Source: Owenia fusiformis (lineage: Eukaryota; Annelida; Polychaeta; Sabellida; Oweniidae). Taken from it: a stretch of DNA of 64,000 bases. Each line of letters begins with the position of its first letter. Within the stretch, counting starts at the first letter, position 1. The stretch covers positions 25,038,166 to 25,102,165 of the forward strand of contig CAIIXF020000011.1 of assembly GCA_903813345.2 (NCBI GenBank). The letters run 5' to 3'. A program made the translations under genes and the position numbers. Positions 23,101-30,577 of this stretch are shown here, in pieces. The notes beneath the pieces are model-generated. The model was given only the letters and a program-made list of their open reading frames with translations. It did not search any database and had not been told where the DNA came from.

Positions 23101-25644
23101 AATATTTTAAAATTCAAAACGATATTATTTATATTCTTCCTTCATGGACTTCACTATTTCCCCATTGACGTTCAGCAAATAACGATATTGACTCACTCCG
23201 AGCACCAAACGTATTAACATGTTGACTAAGCAGTCAATATACTCAAAAGTGGCCTGGTTGGAAGCCAAAAATCTCGCGCATGACTGATCGAGGTAGGGTA
23301 GTGTGTATATGTATGGACAACTTTTCACTGTGAACATGACACGAGACCTTCATAAATTCTAAAAATCAATTGATGTCATACACAAAATGTATCTATAAAT
23401 TGGTATAAAGTACAAACGCAGAGTAAACAAGGCACATGGTGAACAATATCGTACCTATAACATAGCAGTGTGGACTTGATGACCCAGAAAGGAAGATGGC
23501 CGCCGAAAAGTTAATCAGTTCTAGATCTTCTTACCACGTTGAATGTGTAAAAATTTCAAGAAGATTGATTTATATAAGGACCTCTTTCCCTTATTATCTT
23601 ATACGCAATCAGGGCCAGTAAGTGCCGTTAAGAAAGGGGACCATAATCACCGGGAGACCATAATTTCTTTCACACCGGGATCGTAGACAACAACATTGAT
23701 ACCTTGCTGTCCTCTGTTAAATCACGAAACCCGTTTCCCTTAATTTTTTTACTAAGAGACTTATACATGCATAAGTTATCTATCAAATTTTTTTAAAAAT
23801 ATTAAATGTCGTCTAAGGTTGTTTTAATGATTAGTCTTCATCTAGATTCATTAATCATCACGATATTTATATAGAAATATTATGTAATAGACCTGTCATA
23901 TCACGTCCGTAGTTACAAAGTCATCTACATATTAATGCAATAGAATAAGACTCAATGATTAAAATAATAAACCTCAGCATTCGGGCCTAAAAAACACAGA
24001 TAAGTGTATCAATACCAAAGGGTAAGCTCAAATAACCTTCCAAATAAGTGTATCAATAATCAAGGATTGCGAGTACTAAGGACCAAGTAAGATGGTTGTA
24101 ACGTTGGTATTGCTAGTTATTAAACACGATTTTGTCTTGTGCAAGGCACATGGTGAACAATATCGTACCTATAACATAGCAGTGTGGACTTGATGACCCA
24201 GAAAGGAAGATGGCCGCCGAAAAGTTAATCAGTTCTAGATCTTCTTACCACGTTGAATGTGTAAAAATTTCAAAAAGATCGGTAGAGTGGTTTTCCTGGA
24301 ATCGCGACGATAAGATTTATCTAAAAACGTTCAAGATAGCTGCTAGAATGAAAAATGGTCATACACTGTAGAAAAGTTGATCAGCTGTAGAACTTACCAT
24401 GTAACATGTGTGAAAATTTGAAGCAGATCTGTTGAGGTGGATTTTCTGGAATCGCGATGACAAGATTTATCTAGAAACTTCCAAAATGGCCGCCAGAATG
24501 CAAGATGGCTACCGGAAAGTTAATCAGCTCTGACAGTGGTTACCATAGAAACGATTACTATATTGTCAGTACTTAGATGGCTGTAAGGACATTTTGAGAG
24601 AATAATGTCAGATATGTTCCTCATGTTGTAAAAGTTTCATGAATAAATGTATAAAAAGCAAAAGAAAAGGTTACAGCAAAATTACCAATATATTAAAGAA
24701 GATTCTCTGAAGATTCGTGCATTTGTATATTTGTTCCATTTTTCAGGAAAATCAGGCTACATAGACCTTCGTCGTAATGGAAACAAGCTGAAAACGTTAG
24801 GTCGAGATGACGTATTTAGTTACGATTCCCCAGTTCAACACGTGTTAGTGTCTCAATAGGTTTTTTGAGTCGTATACATTATGACTTCTAGAACACCTAT
24901 TTTTTAATTAAATTCAGTTTAAAACAGACAGTCAGCAATCCGAAAATCTTGTTTATCTTGTATTTATTTTTACATTTGCCATGTACAATATGACCAGCAG
25001 TACAATTGCCAAACATTGCAAACAGGTATAGAACGCTATTTTTGAAAATCCTGATTTCTAGCCGTGTTACAACAACTGTGACATTGCTTGATTATTAAAT
25101 GGTAATTCAAACGAGTATCTTTTCCAGACATGATCCACCGATAGAGTTCCTACCCGGTGATGAGGTATTCGTTAGTTGCACCTTCGATTCACGCTCAAAA
25201 TCAGAAACCACTTACTACGGCTACGATACATCAGCTGAAATGTGCTACGGATTTTTCCAGTACTACCCGGTGATTGGTAACTTGACAAGTATGTTGAATT
25301 ACAAAGACGTCGAACTTTGTTTCAATTGGGGTCCCAGAGGGGGAGGTGAGGGTCTCATTGTTGGAGGATGTAGTTTGACGAATGCGGTCATTCAATCCTT
25401 TTCAATGAAAGTCATGGCGAAATGCTCGATGACCGGTGATGTCTGTCAACCAGAATGCAAGGAGATGGTCAAGGAAACCAGGTTGAATGACGAGTGTATG
25501 GGGAACGAAGACGTTTTTGGACTAGTAAAGGTTTTATCAGAGGGAGAACCTCGACTTGAAAACATATGGAGAGCATTTGAGTCTTGTGACGATGAGATTA
25601 AGATGGATGATGTTCTCACGAGATTAATATTAAGCCTAGTTTGA
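4398..25644 (+). CDS. Temptin-domain copper type II ascorbate-dependent monooxygenase (PHM/DBH-like), eight exons
   Basis: The inferred mRNA joins 4398-4610, 16148-16280, 16456-16554, 17649-17828, 17985-18166, 18594-18837, 24747-24843 and 25128-25644. This gives 554 codons plus TGA, with splice phases 0,1,1,1,0,1,2 all matching. Residues 1-22 look like a signal peptide and about 23-148 form a temptin domain. About 149-430 form the two copper domains: CuH ligands H199, H200 and H271, and CuM ligands H346, H348 and M421. In this family, ascorbate supplies electrons for hydroxylation by molecular oxygen. The sequence does not reveal the substrate. PHM instead acts on glycine-extended peptides, and DBH on dopamine. 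There is no DOMON domain, transmembrane segment or amidase (PAL) domain, so a soluble secreted enzyme is inferred. N434-L-T is a possible glycosylation site. Introns 1 (11.5 kb) and 6 (5.9 kb) are swollen with mobile DNA. Confidence 0.88.
5139..6525. other. Intronic DNA, nothing recognised
   Basis: AT-rich DNA within intron 1. A few short open frames on both strands have no recognisable domain or coding bias. Confidence 0.5.
6526..8971 (+). mobile_element. CR1/L2/jockey-like LINE remnant, interrupted by a foldback element
   Basis: 6559-6891 encodes reverse-transcriptase landmarks SGVPQGTVLGPLCF and KLFADDSLLF, then LQWESLQSRREAF after an internal deletion of roughly 120 codons. A one-base frameshift near 6890 leads to RISLFYKETHNL at the foldback's left edge. 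Beyond the foldback, the frame resumes at AAITIPSYFSP and ends with FPRTIVKLNTLPS and a stop at 8634-8636, the usual C-terminus of this LINE group. The 3' region ends in a (GATGTA)-like short repeat at about 8944-8971, reminiscent of CR1/L2 tails. The element is defective. Confidence 0.85.
6926..8420. mobile_element. Foldback transposon, 1495 bp, with TTA target duplication
   Basis: The two halves are imperfect inverted copies about a centre at 7612. The ends are CCCCCCTATCACACCAAACT and its complement, flanked by TTA at 6923-6925 and 8421-8423. Removing the element and one TTA restores the LINE frame (HNL-AAI). There is no transposase. The terminal word TATCACACCAAAC also occurs at the centre (about 7594 and 7619) and mid-arm (about 7207 and 8008). 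A 3-bp TTA duplication would fit PIF/Harbinger-type mobilisation, but that is inference. Confidence 0.92.
9180..9600. repeat. Inverted repeat rich in GGTACC, with a dispersed-repeat core
   Basis: The arm at about 9286-9356 ('gggtaccgggtatcgggtac', 'cctccatgctgggttcc') recurs inverted at about 9522-9590. Between the arms, about 9365-9475 matches about 23570-23690 in reverse orientation ('ggaccataat', 'gcgtataagataatgaggga'). This marks a dispersed family, probably a MITE. Open frames here are not genes. Confidence 0.7.
9601..10577. other. Intronic DNA, one short hairpin
   Basis: A small inverted repeat ('gccgttaaactcaataacgg' near 9823 and its complement near 9873) is the only structure seen. 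The rest is unremarkable AT-rich intron. Confidence 0.5.
10578..13944. mobile_element. Long-TIR element with an internal tandem array (FB-like)
   Basis: Sequence from about 10578 to 11200 recurs inverted at about 13160-13944. Examples are the terminal TTAGACCTAGCC, CTCCAGTAAAA, 'ctagaaaaatctaag', 'taccccctgg' and 'gtgggcgtggcac'. TA may flank both GACCTAGCC ends as a target duplication. The middle is a degenerate tandem array. No transposase was found. The short - strand frame at 10606-10860 lies in an arm and is not convincing as a gene. Confidence 0.75.
11225..13080. repeat. Degenerate tandem array, about 24-bp unit
   Basis: The approximate unit is GATGGTACAGCCTCCAGAGT followed by CTAA, repeated dozens of times with indels and substitutions. 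Two larger sub-blocks ('gtcaagaatcac', 'gtcacatataac', 'atcaatctgt', 'ttaataaatgg') recur near 12607, 12816 and 13036, indicating segmental expansion. It sits between the two arms of the enclosing long-TIR element. Confidence 0.85.
13945..14759. other. Intronic DNA, nothing recognised
   Basis: AT-rich DNA between the long-TIR element and the Tc1 relic. A 70-codon open frame at 13975-14187 has no recognisable similarity. Confidence 0.45.
14760..15735 (-). pseudogene. Tc1/mariner-like transposase relic
   Basis: Read on the - strand, 15717-15469 encodes a helix-turn-helix start (GMKQTAIARGVSRTVSKIL) typical of Tc1 transposases. Further downstream, about 15090-14930 encodes VFWGNIQLQNDHAVAYA and a degraded counterpart of the 'DNA.PH' and 'WP..SPDLNPIE' segments. 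A weak trace of the C-terminal 'LPRL...MPRR...ARGGHT' region follows to about 14760. Frameshifts and lost catalytic residues make it inactive. Confidence 0.6.
16148..16280 (+). CDS. Exon 2: temptin calcium-loop-like segment
   Basis: The acceptor is tttag| and the donor CCAG|gtacaa. The exon continues temptin in phase 0. Residues 81-92 form a 12-residue EF-hand-like acidic loop (DSDNDGKTNGVE) with acidic residues at positions 1, 3, 5 and 12. ELGDPNC, typical of temptin, follows. The + strand exon is overlapped by a chance - strand open frame. Confidence 0.9.
16456..16554 (+). CDS. Exon 3: end of temptin domain
   Basis: This short 99-base exon runs from an atatag| acceptor to an ACAG|gtattt donor, phase 1 at both ends. 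It encodes a cysteine-rich stretch (GVCEPWDSERC, then a C and SCPA) that matches the C-terminal part of temptin after HPG. Four cysteines suggest disulfides. It is too short for an ORF finder and is supported by phase and similarity. Confidence 0.85.
16735..17520 (+). repeat. Dispersed repeat inside intron 3, second copy at 57.7 kb
   Basis: Matches about 57660-58425 in the same orientation with scattered changes (for example 'tccattgggatctccccatg', 'gtgtagaggcatagattcca'). It contains an inner inverted repeat, TATGACCTGAATCGATTG near 17153 and CAATCGATTCGGGTCATA near 17240, so it is a foldback or MITE. The - strand frames in it are shared by both copies but show no known domain. Confidence 0.8.
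17649..17828 (+). CDS. Exon 4: first half of N-terminal copper domain, HHM motif
   Basis: The exon is 180 bases with phase 1 at both ends. Family landmarks run in order: PPTETNYYC, a P-G-D turn with a following H, and then MHHMLMYGC. H199-H200 are two of the three CuH ligands, and C206 aligns with the conserved disulfide cysteine of PHM and DBH. Confidence 0.93.
17985..18166 (+). CDS. Exon 5: second part of N-terminal copper domain
   Basis: The acceptor is acacag| and the donor ATGCAG|gtatta. The exon carries LCGMDTGC, then WGPGLPGQCF and FRIGKHGYKYAVMQ. These correspond to the 'C..C....W..G' and 'P...G...G......LQ' landmarks that precede the third CuH histidine in PHM/DBH. In the family, glutamate is common just before the hydrophobic segment; here an SERAAF stretch fills that place. 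Confidence 0.9.
18594..18837 (+). CDS. Exon 6: third CuH histidine and CuM H-x-H
   Basis: The exon starts at ttgcag|ATGCAT. MHWNNPELRSHYTDSSG matches the family 'HY.NP.....D.SG' strand, with H271 as the third CuH ligand, followed by LFYTP. Near the end, CTRKMLPYPIHILNNVLHMHYLG supplies the CuM pair H346 and H348. The donor is TTAG|gtaggt, phase 1. The ATG at the exon start is internal to the protein, not a start codon. Confidence 0.93.
19114..19195 (+). pseudogene. Reverse-transcriptase shard (NGVRQGGILK), copy 1
   Basis: The translation YIDRNSGKRHLNGVRQGGIL matches the LINE reverse-transcriptase motif around 'GVRQGG.LSP', but the frame loses similarity immediately afterwards. Two further shards occur about 2.9 kb downstream. 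It appears to be a fragment embedded in the local repeat, not an exon. Confidence 0.55.
19200..19945. repeat. Satellite array, 142-bp unit, about five copies, paired YY1-like motifs
   Basis: The phrase 'cttgtcatcgcgatt' or close variants recurs near 19343, 19487, 19628, 19768 and 19913. Each unit contains CGGCCATCTTG-like words twice, about 18 bp apart (for example 19295-19306 and 19313-19326). These resemble the YY1 site CAAGATGGCCGC on the other strand. Related units lie inverted at about 23471-24540. Confidence 0.8.
20379..20497. repeat. Short foldback, about 20-bp arms
   Basis: ACGCCTGGTTCTTACCTAGA at about 20391-20410 pairs with TCTAGGTAAGGACCAGGTGT at about 20470-20489. It is a small MITE-like hairpin in intron 6. 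Confidence 0.65.
21966..22165 (+). pseudogene. Two more reverse-transcriptase shards
   Basis: About 21966-22035 (ATTGATAGAAACAGGGGCGA onward) and about 22094-22160 (INRNMGNSRFNGVTQGDILK) are diverged copies of the 19114 shard. The first has an in-frame stop and the second has lost one glycine of the motif. All three keep the same boundaries, so a small RT-derived segment seems to travel with this repeat. Confidence 0.5.
22415..22640. repeat. Cluster of short direct and inverted GGAATATGCCATA repeats
   Basis: Variants of GCGGAATATGCCATACTCAC occur in both orientations (about 22421, 22507, 22535 and 22570). The cluster could fold into alternative hairpins. No coding content is visible. Confidence 0.6.
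23432..23572. repeat. Direct repeat, second copy at 24147-24287
   Basis: About 125-140 bp beginning 'ggcacatggtgaacaatatc' is almost identical in the two copies. Both contain an inverted satellite unit (GGAAGATGGCCGCCGAAAAG). The DNA between the copies carries the 9.4-kb-type repeat (23570-23690) and the arm at 23885-24140. Confidence 0.85.
23885..24140. repeat. Inverted repeat arm, partner at 28845-29105
   Basis: Words such as 'aataagtgtatcaataatca', 'acagataagtgtatcaata' and 'cacgattttgtcttgtg' occur here and, reverse-complemented, at about 28845-29105. The pair brackets exons 7 and 8 and the 3' end of the gene. Confidence 0.8.
24288..24545. repeat. Inverted satellite units of the 142-bp family
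   Basis: Two units in the orientation opposite to the 19.2-kb array, with 'gaatcgcgacgataagattt' near 24300 and 'gaatcgcgatgacaagattt' near 24452. GGCCGCCAGAATGCAAGATG near 24490 contains the paired YY1-like words. Confidence 0.75.
24747..24843 (+). CDS. Exon 7: C-terminal copper domain, beta-strand segment
   Basis: The acceptor is tttttcag|GAAAATC. The exon encodes GKSGYIDLRRNGNKLKTLGR then DDVFSYDSPVQH, like the 'R..G.....L..D..YD...Q' stretch after HTHLLG in relatives. Two GT donors are possible. The one at 24844 (gttagt) fits both the consensus and the phase of exon 8, whereas 24842 would break the frame. Confidence 0.85.
25128..25644 (+). CDS. Exon 8: CuM methionine, C-terminus and stop
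   Basis: The acceptor is ttccag| at 25127. LPGDEVFVSCTF, then YYGYDTSAEMC (M421, third CuM ligand) and FFQYYP are classic PHM/DBH C-terminal landmarks. About 120 further residues are cysteine-containing and not similar to anything I recognise. They end at TGA 25642-25644. There is no GPI or membrane signal. Confidence 0.93.
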
Positions 25645-25650
25645 ACTTTT

Positions 25651-25656
25651 AATAAA
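25651..25656 (+). terminator. Likely polyadenylation signal AATAAA
   Basis: A canonical AATAAA starts seven bases after the stop codon of the monooxygenase gene. With no other gene feature nearby, it probably directs 3' end formation and implies a very short 3' untranslated region. Confidence 0.55.
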
Positions 25657-25669
25657 ATTTATCTAAATC

Positions 25670-27120
25670 ACCCAAGTTTACATATCAAACCCTTTTCTAC
25701 ATAATATTATATCATGGTACTAAAATTAAAATGGGTGGTATCTATAGACACTCCCCGAAGCGATAAACGATGAAGATGATAGGTGTGACGCAAAGGAGTC
25801 TATGGACACCCGATACTCATTGCACAAACATAGTAGCAATTATTATTATAAAGGGACTATAGAATTATACAATTATATATACAAGCTAGAGATACCTGGT
25901 GTCTATACAGTGCGTATCAAAAAAACAAAAAAACGCAACAAATTGTTAACTCGAAAAAGCTCAAAACCAGTGAAAACAGCATTGGTTTCTTTCAATGTAC
26001 CATAAAGCCATATGTCTCCCTCTTTCCAATGGTCTGTCATTTATTGACATTGGGTCATTGTTGGGCGAGCAATCATTCCTTTTGTAAAGTTGGCCAAAAT
26101 TAGCTTGGGACCAAGTTATGAACACCGCGTAAGTCAATGCACGGGGCCAGGTGTTATTGGGAGAATACATAAAACCAGAGATGACTGCATCCTCATTCAA
26201 TGAACCACAAAGCCACATTTCTCCTCTTTGCAATTGTCATCATGTCATTCATTCTCAGGGATTCATGTTTGGCCAAATAATCATTGATCTCGCAATGTGG
26301 GGCAAAATCAGCTCAGAACCAAGTTTAAAACATTGCAAAAATCAGTGCAAGGGGCATAGGGGCTAGTGTAAAAAGGTGTGACAGGTCTGGCAAAGACGGT
26401 AAAGTGTTCATACTAATACTCTTTACAAGAATATATGCATCCCATACCCCTCCGAAATGCAACCACTTCTTAGCAAACAAAGATGCGCAGATCTCTTTGT
26501 CATTCATGGCTCGTGATCAGCTCTGAGTCATCTGTGGTTTAAGGCGTAGAAAAACATCCCATTGGCAATTCTTTTTCGAAATTTTGCAATATCTGGGAGA
26601 GGAATGGTAAACACTTTGCTCCTGAGATAGGTTCAAAAGAAAAAGTTACAACAATTCAAGTCAGTAGAACTTCCATTAGCACTTAGCCCTAGCACTGACT
26701 TTTGCAATATCTGAAACTTGGTCCAGAGCCGACTTTGGCCAATTGTGCAAATGGAATGATTTTTCGCCCAACAATGGCCACATGTGAATGACTGATAGAT
26801 CATTTCAAAGAGGAGAGACGTGGCTTTATGGTACATTGAATGAAATTGATGTAGTCATTACTGGTTTTGTCGTTTTACGAGATAACTGTTTGTTGCGTAT
26901 TTTGATACGCCTTGTAGACACCCCAAGTTTACATTTAACGTTTTTATTACTTTTATACATATGCCATGGTACTAAAATAAAACTGGGTGGTGTCCATAGA
27001 CACTCCTGAAACGAATACATGATACTGCATGTAGGTTGGACGCAAAGGAGTCCATGGACAGTCCCGATACTTATTGCACAAACATAGTAGCAATTATTAT
27101 AAAGGAACTATACACTGCGC
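25670..27120. repeat. Composite element with inverted and direct arms
   Basis: About 25910-26120 recurs inverted at about 26700-26920 (matching 'aatgtaccataaagcca' with its complement, plus the 'gcgtatcaaaaaa' region). About 25660-25850 recurs directly at about 26925-27115 ('atggtactaaaat', 'gacgcaaaggagtc', 'catagtagcaattattat'). The layout suggests a foldback nested between two copies of another repeat. Short open frames in it are not genes. Confidence 0.7.
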
Positions 27121-27124
27121 AGGT

Positions 27125-27330
27125 CCGTAGCGTTTCGATGGGTTCGAGCAACCCCCCCCCTCCCCCCCCCCTTGGCCAAAAGCTATTTCAAAAGCATACA
27201 TTTTTCATCATTCTGAGCACTTTTTTAGGTGATTTTGGCATTTGGACCAAACTTGCCAAACTGATTTTTTCAAAACTGAACAACCCCCGCCCCTTGGCAA
27301 ATCCTTCCTACGGGCCTGCTGCGAAACTAA
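27125..27330. repeat. Repeat with C-rich tract
   Basis: Two runs of nine or more C separated by one T lie at 27152-27171. About 100 bp later comes a second C-rich stretch ('caacccccgccccttggcaa'). The G-rich complement could form a quadruplex. No gene. Confidence 0.55.
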
Positions 27331-27876
27331 AACATAAAACAAGAATATTTTCGAATTGTTGCTCGCAAAAGTGTCTATGGACACTTCCTCTTAATCAGCT
27401 TCCTAGCAGCTATATACATTAGTAGCAACAAACATTTATCATTCTTTCTTCCTTGCTTTAGGGTCTTTTAACATCATATTGTGAACATCTCATAGATTCA
27501 TACGTAATAACATTTTAAATCGATTGAAATAGATCATTTTCAAGTGAGCCCTGCAAAGTTACGTAATTGAGACAAATTTACCTTCACTAATTTGAATATC
27601 TATCCCTCTTTATTACATTCTCGTCCATTTTATAATATTTTTGTCGCGACCCCCGCTTTGGGTAGCGTGGCTGGAGGTTAGACAGAAAAGGAAGTATTTG
27701 ATTTAACAGGTGTTAGTGCAAGACTTATGTTCCTATGATTATTGTTCACATCAAATGTGGGAGGGGTTTATTTGTCAAAAGTCAAATTTTGCAGATGTTG
27801 GATTAAATAGGTCAGAAATCAGCTGATAAGTGTAATTAAAGGTATATTTATGACATTAGCAAACATTAATTGACCC
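27331..27876. other. Intergenic, nothing recognised
   Basis: AT-rich DNA between the composite repeat and the LINE insertion, without coding signal. Confidence 0.45.
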
Positions 27877-27888
27877 AACTAACAAATA

Positions 27889-28652
27889 AAATAAAAATAA
27901 AAATAAGTATAGTAATGTTAGGAATAGAAACTTGAGATACATTGATCCATTCAAAATGCCCATAAGATGCTCTGCTAGATTCTCATCCTCAGCAATACCT
28001 TCTGCAATCTCAAAATGGCTAGAGCTCCCCCCTTCTATTAAAACCAAGAAAACTCTTCATAACTTCAAAAGACACCAACGGCTTTTCCTCCAAAACCCCT
28101 CTAAAATTTTGACCACAAATCAATCTTTCTAGACGGCATGAGATAGTGTTGAATAAAGTAAGAGCTGACTTATTTTTTAAAGCTCAATTTTATGCCCATA
28201 ATTTTAACTCTGTTGACAGCCCTAATTGTGCTTGTGGCAGCTCTCAAACCTTAAAGCATATTCTTTTCCAGTGGAATCGCTTTACCTTAGTAAGACAGGA
28301 TCTCTGGGATAAACTTGCTGAATTCGAACCTTCTCTCAATAGTAATCTTCCCCAGTACGATTTTATCTCCATTTTGAAAACAGGATGCCCAAACTTAAGC
28401 ATAGATGTAAACTCTAAAGCCATTTCACTGATACTTGACTTCATCATAGACAATAGCTAATTCCCTCCCTCATGTCTCTCTTTCTGATATCCTGTTGTCC
28501 TGTCACACCTGCTCCGGCCCGGGACCCTGTCTGCCTGCCACCCCCAGCCTCTCACCATTCCTATATAATGCCCTCTGGCGATTTAGGGATGCTATTGTAA
28601 CTGTATTTTAAACTATATCAATGAAATAAATAAATAATAATTAATAAAAAAA
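27889..28652 (+). mobile_element. 5'-truncated LINE insertion with 12-bp target duplication
   Basis: AACTAACAAATA lies at both 27877-27888 and 28653-28664, and a short A-rich tail precedes the right copy. The reading frame gives SSSAIPSAISKWLELPPSIK and, after a frameshift near 28125, NKVRADLFFKAQFYAH and CACGSSQTLKHILFQ. This is the zinc-knuckle-like tail of LINE reverse-transcriptase proteins, with a stop at 28458-28460. About 190 bp of GC-richer 3' untranslated sequence follows. Only the C-terminal end was copied, so it is inactive. Confidence 0.9.
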
Positions 28653-28844
28653 AACTAACAAATATTTGTTCAATTACCAGGGCAATTATGTGCTTGACCT
28701 TGATATGAAACCTCCGCAAAGCAAACTGGACAGCAAGTGTCGTCTGCTTTCCACTGGGCGATGCAAAGTGTACGAGCACAAATCTCTTGCTCAGGGTAAT
28801 GGTGAGGGTCAATTAAAATCAATAAGTTTTTGCAGATAATTCCA

Positions 28845-29105
28845 CAAGACAAAATCGTGTTAAATAACGATCAATACCAATGTTACAACAATCTTACTCG
28901 GTACTTAGTACTCGTAATCCTTGATTATTGATACACTTATTTGGAAGGTTATTTGAGCTTACACTTTGGTATTGATACACTTATCTGTGTTTTTTAGGCT
29001 TAAATACTGAGGTTTATTTTTTAATTATTGAGTCTTATCTATTGCATTAATATGTAGTTGACTTTGTAACTACCAGACGTGATATGATAGGTCTATTACA
29101 TATAC
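28845..29105. repeat. Inverted repeat arm, partner at 23885-24140
   Basis: Complement of the 23.9-kb arm, about 260 bp, with moderate divergence. It begins at CACAAGACAAAATCGTG and ends near GTCTATTACAT. Confidence 0.8.
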
Positions 29106-29127
29106 GTATGTATACCCTGTATATTTT

Positions 29128-29300
29128 TAGATTATTATATTGTGATATAAAAATGAAGCGTTTAAATCATCGTTATTTCATTTTTGAATCATTTCGATTG
29201 TTTTTGTAAGACGTTATTAATATAAGCATGTGTTGGAGGATACAAAATGACTTTAAAATGATGTGAAATATAAACGTACAATCGAAAGTTAGTATTCGTA
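29128..29300. repeat. Dispersed repeat, direct copy at about 53485-53660
   Basis: Shared phrases include 'aatgaagcgtttaaatcatc', 'tgttggaggatacaaaatga' and 'atgtgaaatataaacgtaca'. Different repeats adjoin the two copies. Confidence 0.8.
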
Positions 29301-29304
29301 TTTT

Positions 29305-29615
29305 AGTCCATGGTATGAAATATCTAGGACGCCTAATAAAGGAGATGGTAGCACACTATAGCGCAGCGATATTTGACCTAACATTAACATACCTACATAT
29401 GTTCCCTAATAATTTTTATTATAACCATTTAATATACTTCCGGCTTTTAGGGTGAATTATGCCTGCCATTAACAGAGGTCAAAAAATTACCAAAAAATAA
29501 AATCCCAATTTTTCAAAGTTTAGAGAACACAATGCAACAGCAAATAATACAAAAAATATTTTAAATATATGATCTAGGTTTCTAAACTATACGAGGTTAT
29601 TTTTCTTATCAATAC
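29305..29615. repeat. Dispersed repeat, inverted copy at about 58436-58745
   Basis: GTCCATGGTATGAAATATCT through 'taatttttattataacc' and 'aataaaatcccaattttt' matches the complement of 58436-58745 closely. Its left edge, GTCCATGGTATGAAAT, is also the outer edge of the other copy, so the boundary is well defined. Confidence 0.82.
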
Positions 29616-30404
29616 CAAAACATTATGTAATCAGTGCATCGACGTTTTGTATTGTTTCTCAGGTATTAATAAGATTAATGCTAGAAATTAATCACTTTTA
29701 TATTAGAATGACAAATGCTTAAATTATGTTAGATTTTCACAAAATGGGTCTCAATACGTTTTGAGATATTGACTTTTATTCAGCGGTGAACATTAAAAAT
29801 AAAGGAGAGCCTATTGCTCTTCCTTGACTAATTGGGACTACAGCTGGAAATTATATTTCTCGTAGTTAGATATAGCTCAGTTGCTTATAAAAGAACACCA
29901 AGACTTGGTCGAAATCCTTAATAATTGAGAAAAATGGTTATCATTATCTTCCTAAAATCTGCTTATATCCAGCGGTAAGGTCAAAGAAGAAGCAACCATC
30001 AAAAAACTTGATGATAGCCAGCAGTAACGTCGAGGAAGAATTGTAAGGCGTTCGATTGCATATAACTCTAATTGATTATTAGACATACCATTGGAATATA
30101 TGAACATTCCAATACCTCTGTAACATTTAATTTGTTATTGTATTATGTTCTACAAAACCTGAACAATAATTTGTTGTTTGACCCCTTGCGATTATTTGGA
30201 AAACATCTGGTAATAAAATGTTTTAAATGGTAAGAAAAGTAATATATTCCCAATCATAAATTACCTAAATATTCCACACAATTTTGTTGAATCTGCTTGG
30301 CTCATATTGGAAAAATCAGACAAAATCTGAAAAACACACTTGCGTAATTACACTAATTAAACACCTACATCCACAGTAGAATTAAAGTATATTTTTACTT
30401 AAGA
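29616..30404. other. Intergenic, nothing recognised
   Basis: AT-rich DNA with no coding frame, RNA gene or clear repeat visible. Confidence 0.45.
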
Positions 30405-30577
30405 AATATAGACCAAAGAGCAGGGTTAATAGTTTCGAATAACACCCTGCTGGTCTCGGCACAAACGTTTTCTGTACCCCGAATGACCGAAGGGAGTGAG
30501 GGGTTCGAAAGCTTTTGTGCCAAGACCAGCGGGGTGTTATTCAAAACTAGTAACCCTGCTCTGAGGTCTATATTACG
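30405..30577. repeat. Foldback with about 75-bp arms
   Basis: The left arm 'tatagaccaaagagcagggt' onward pairs with the right arm ending 'ctgctctgaggtctata'. The turn lies near 30482-30500. The two overlapping opposite-strand open frames are a product of this symmetry. Confidence 0.85.

Larger units (their letters stand above)
18838..24746 (+). other. Intron 6 of the monooxygenase gene (5.9 kb)
   Basis: Runs from a gtaggt donor to a tttttcag acceptor. It holds three reverse-transcriptase shards, 142-bp satellite units in both orientations, short hairpins and duplicated blocks. 20500-21960 and 22640-23430 show nothing beyond AT-rich intron. Confidence 0.8.
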
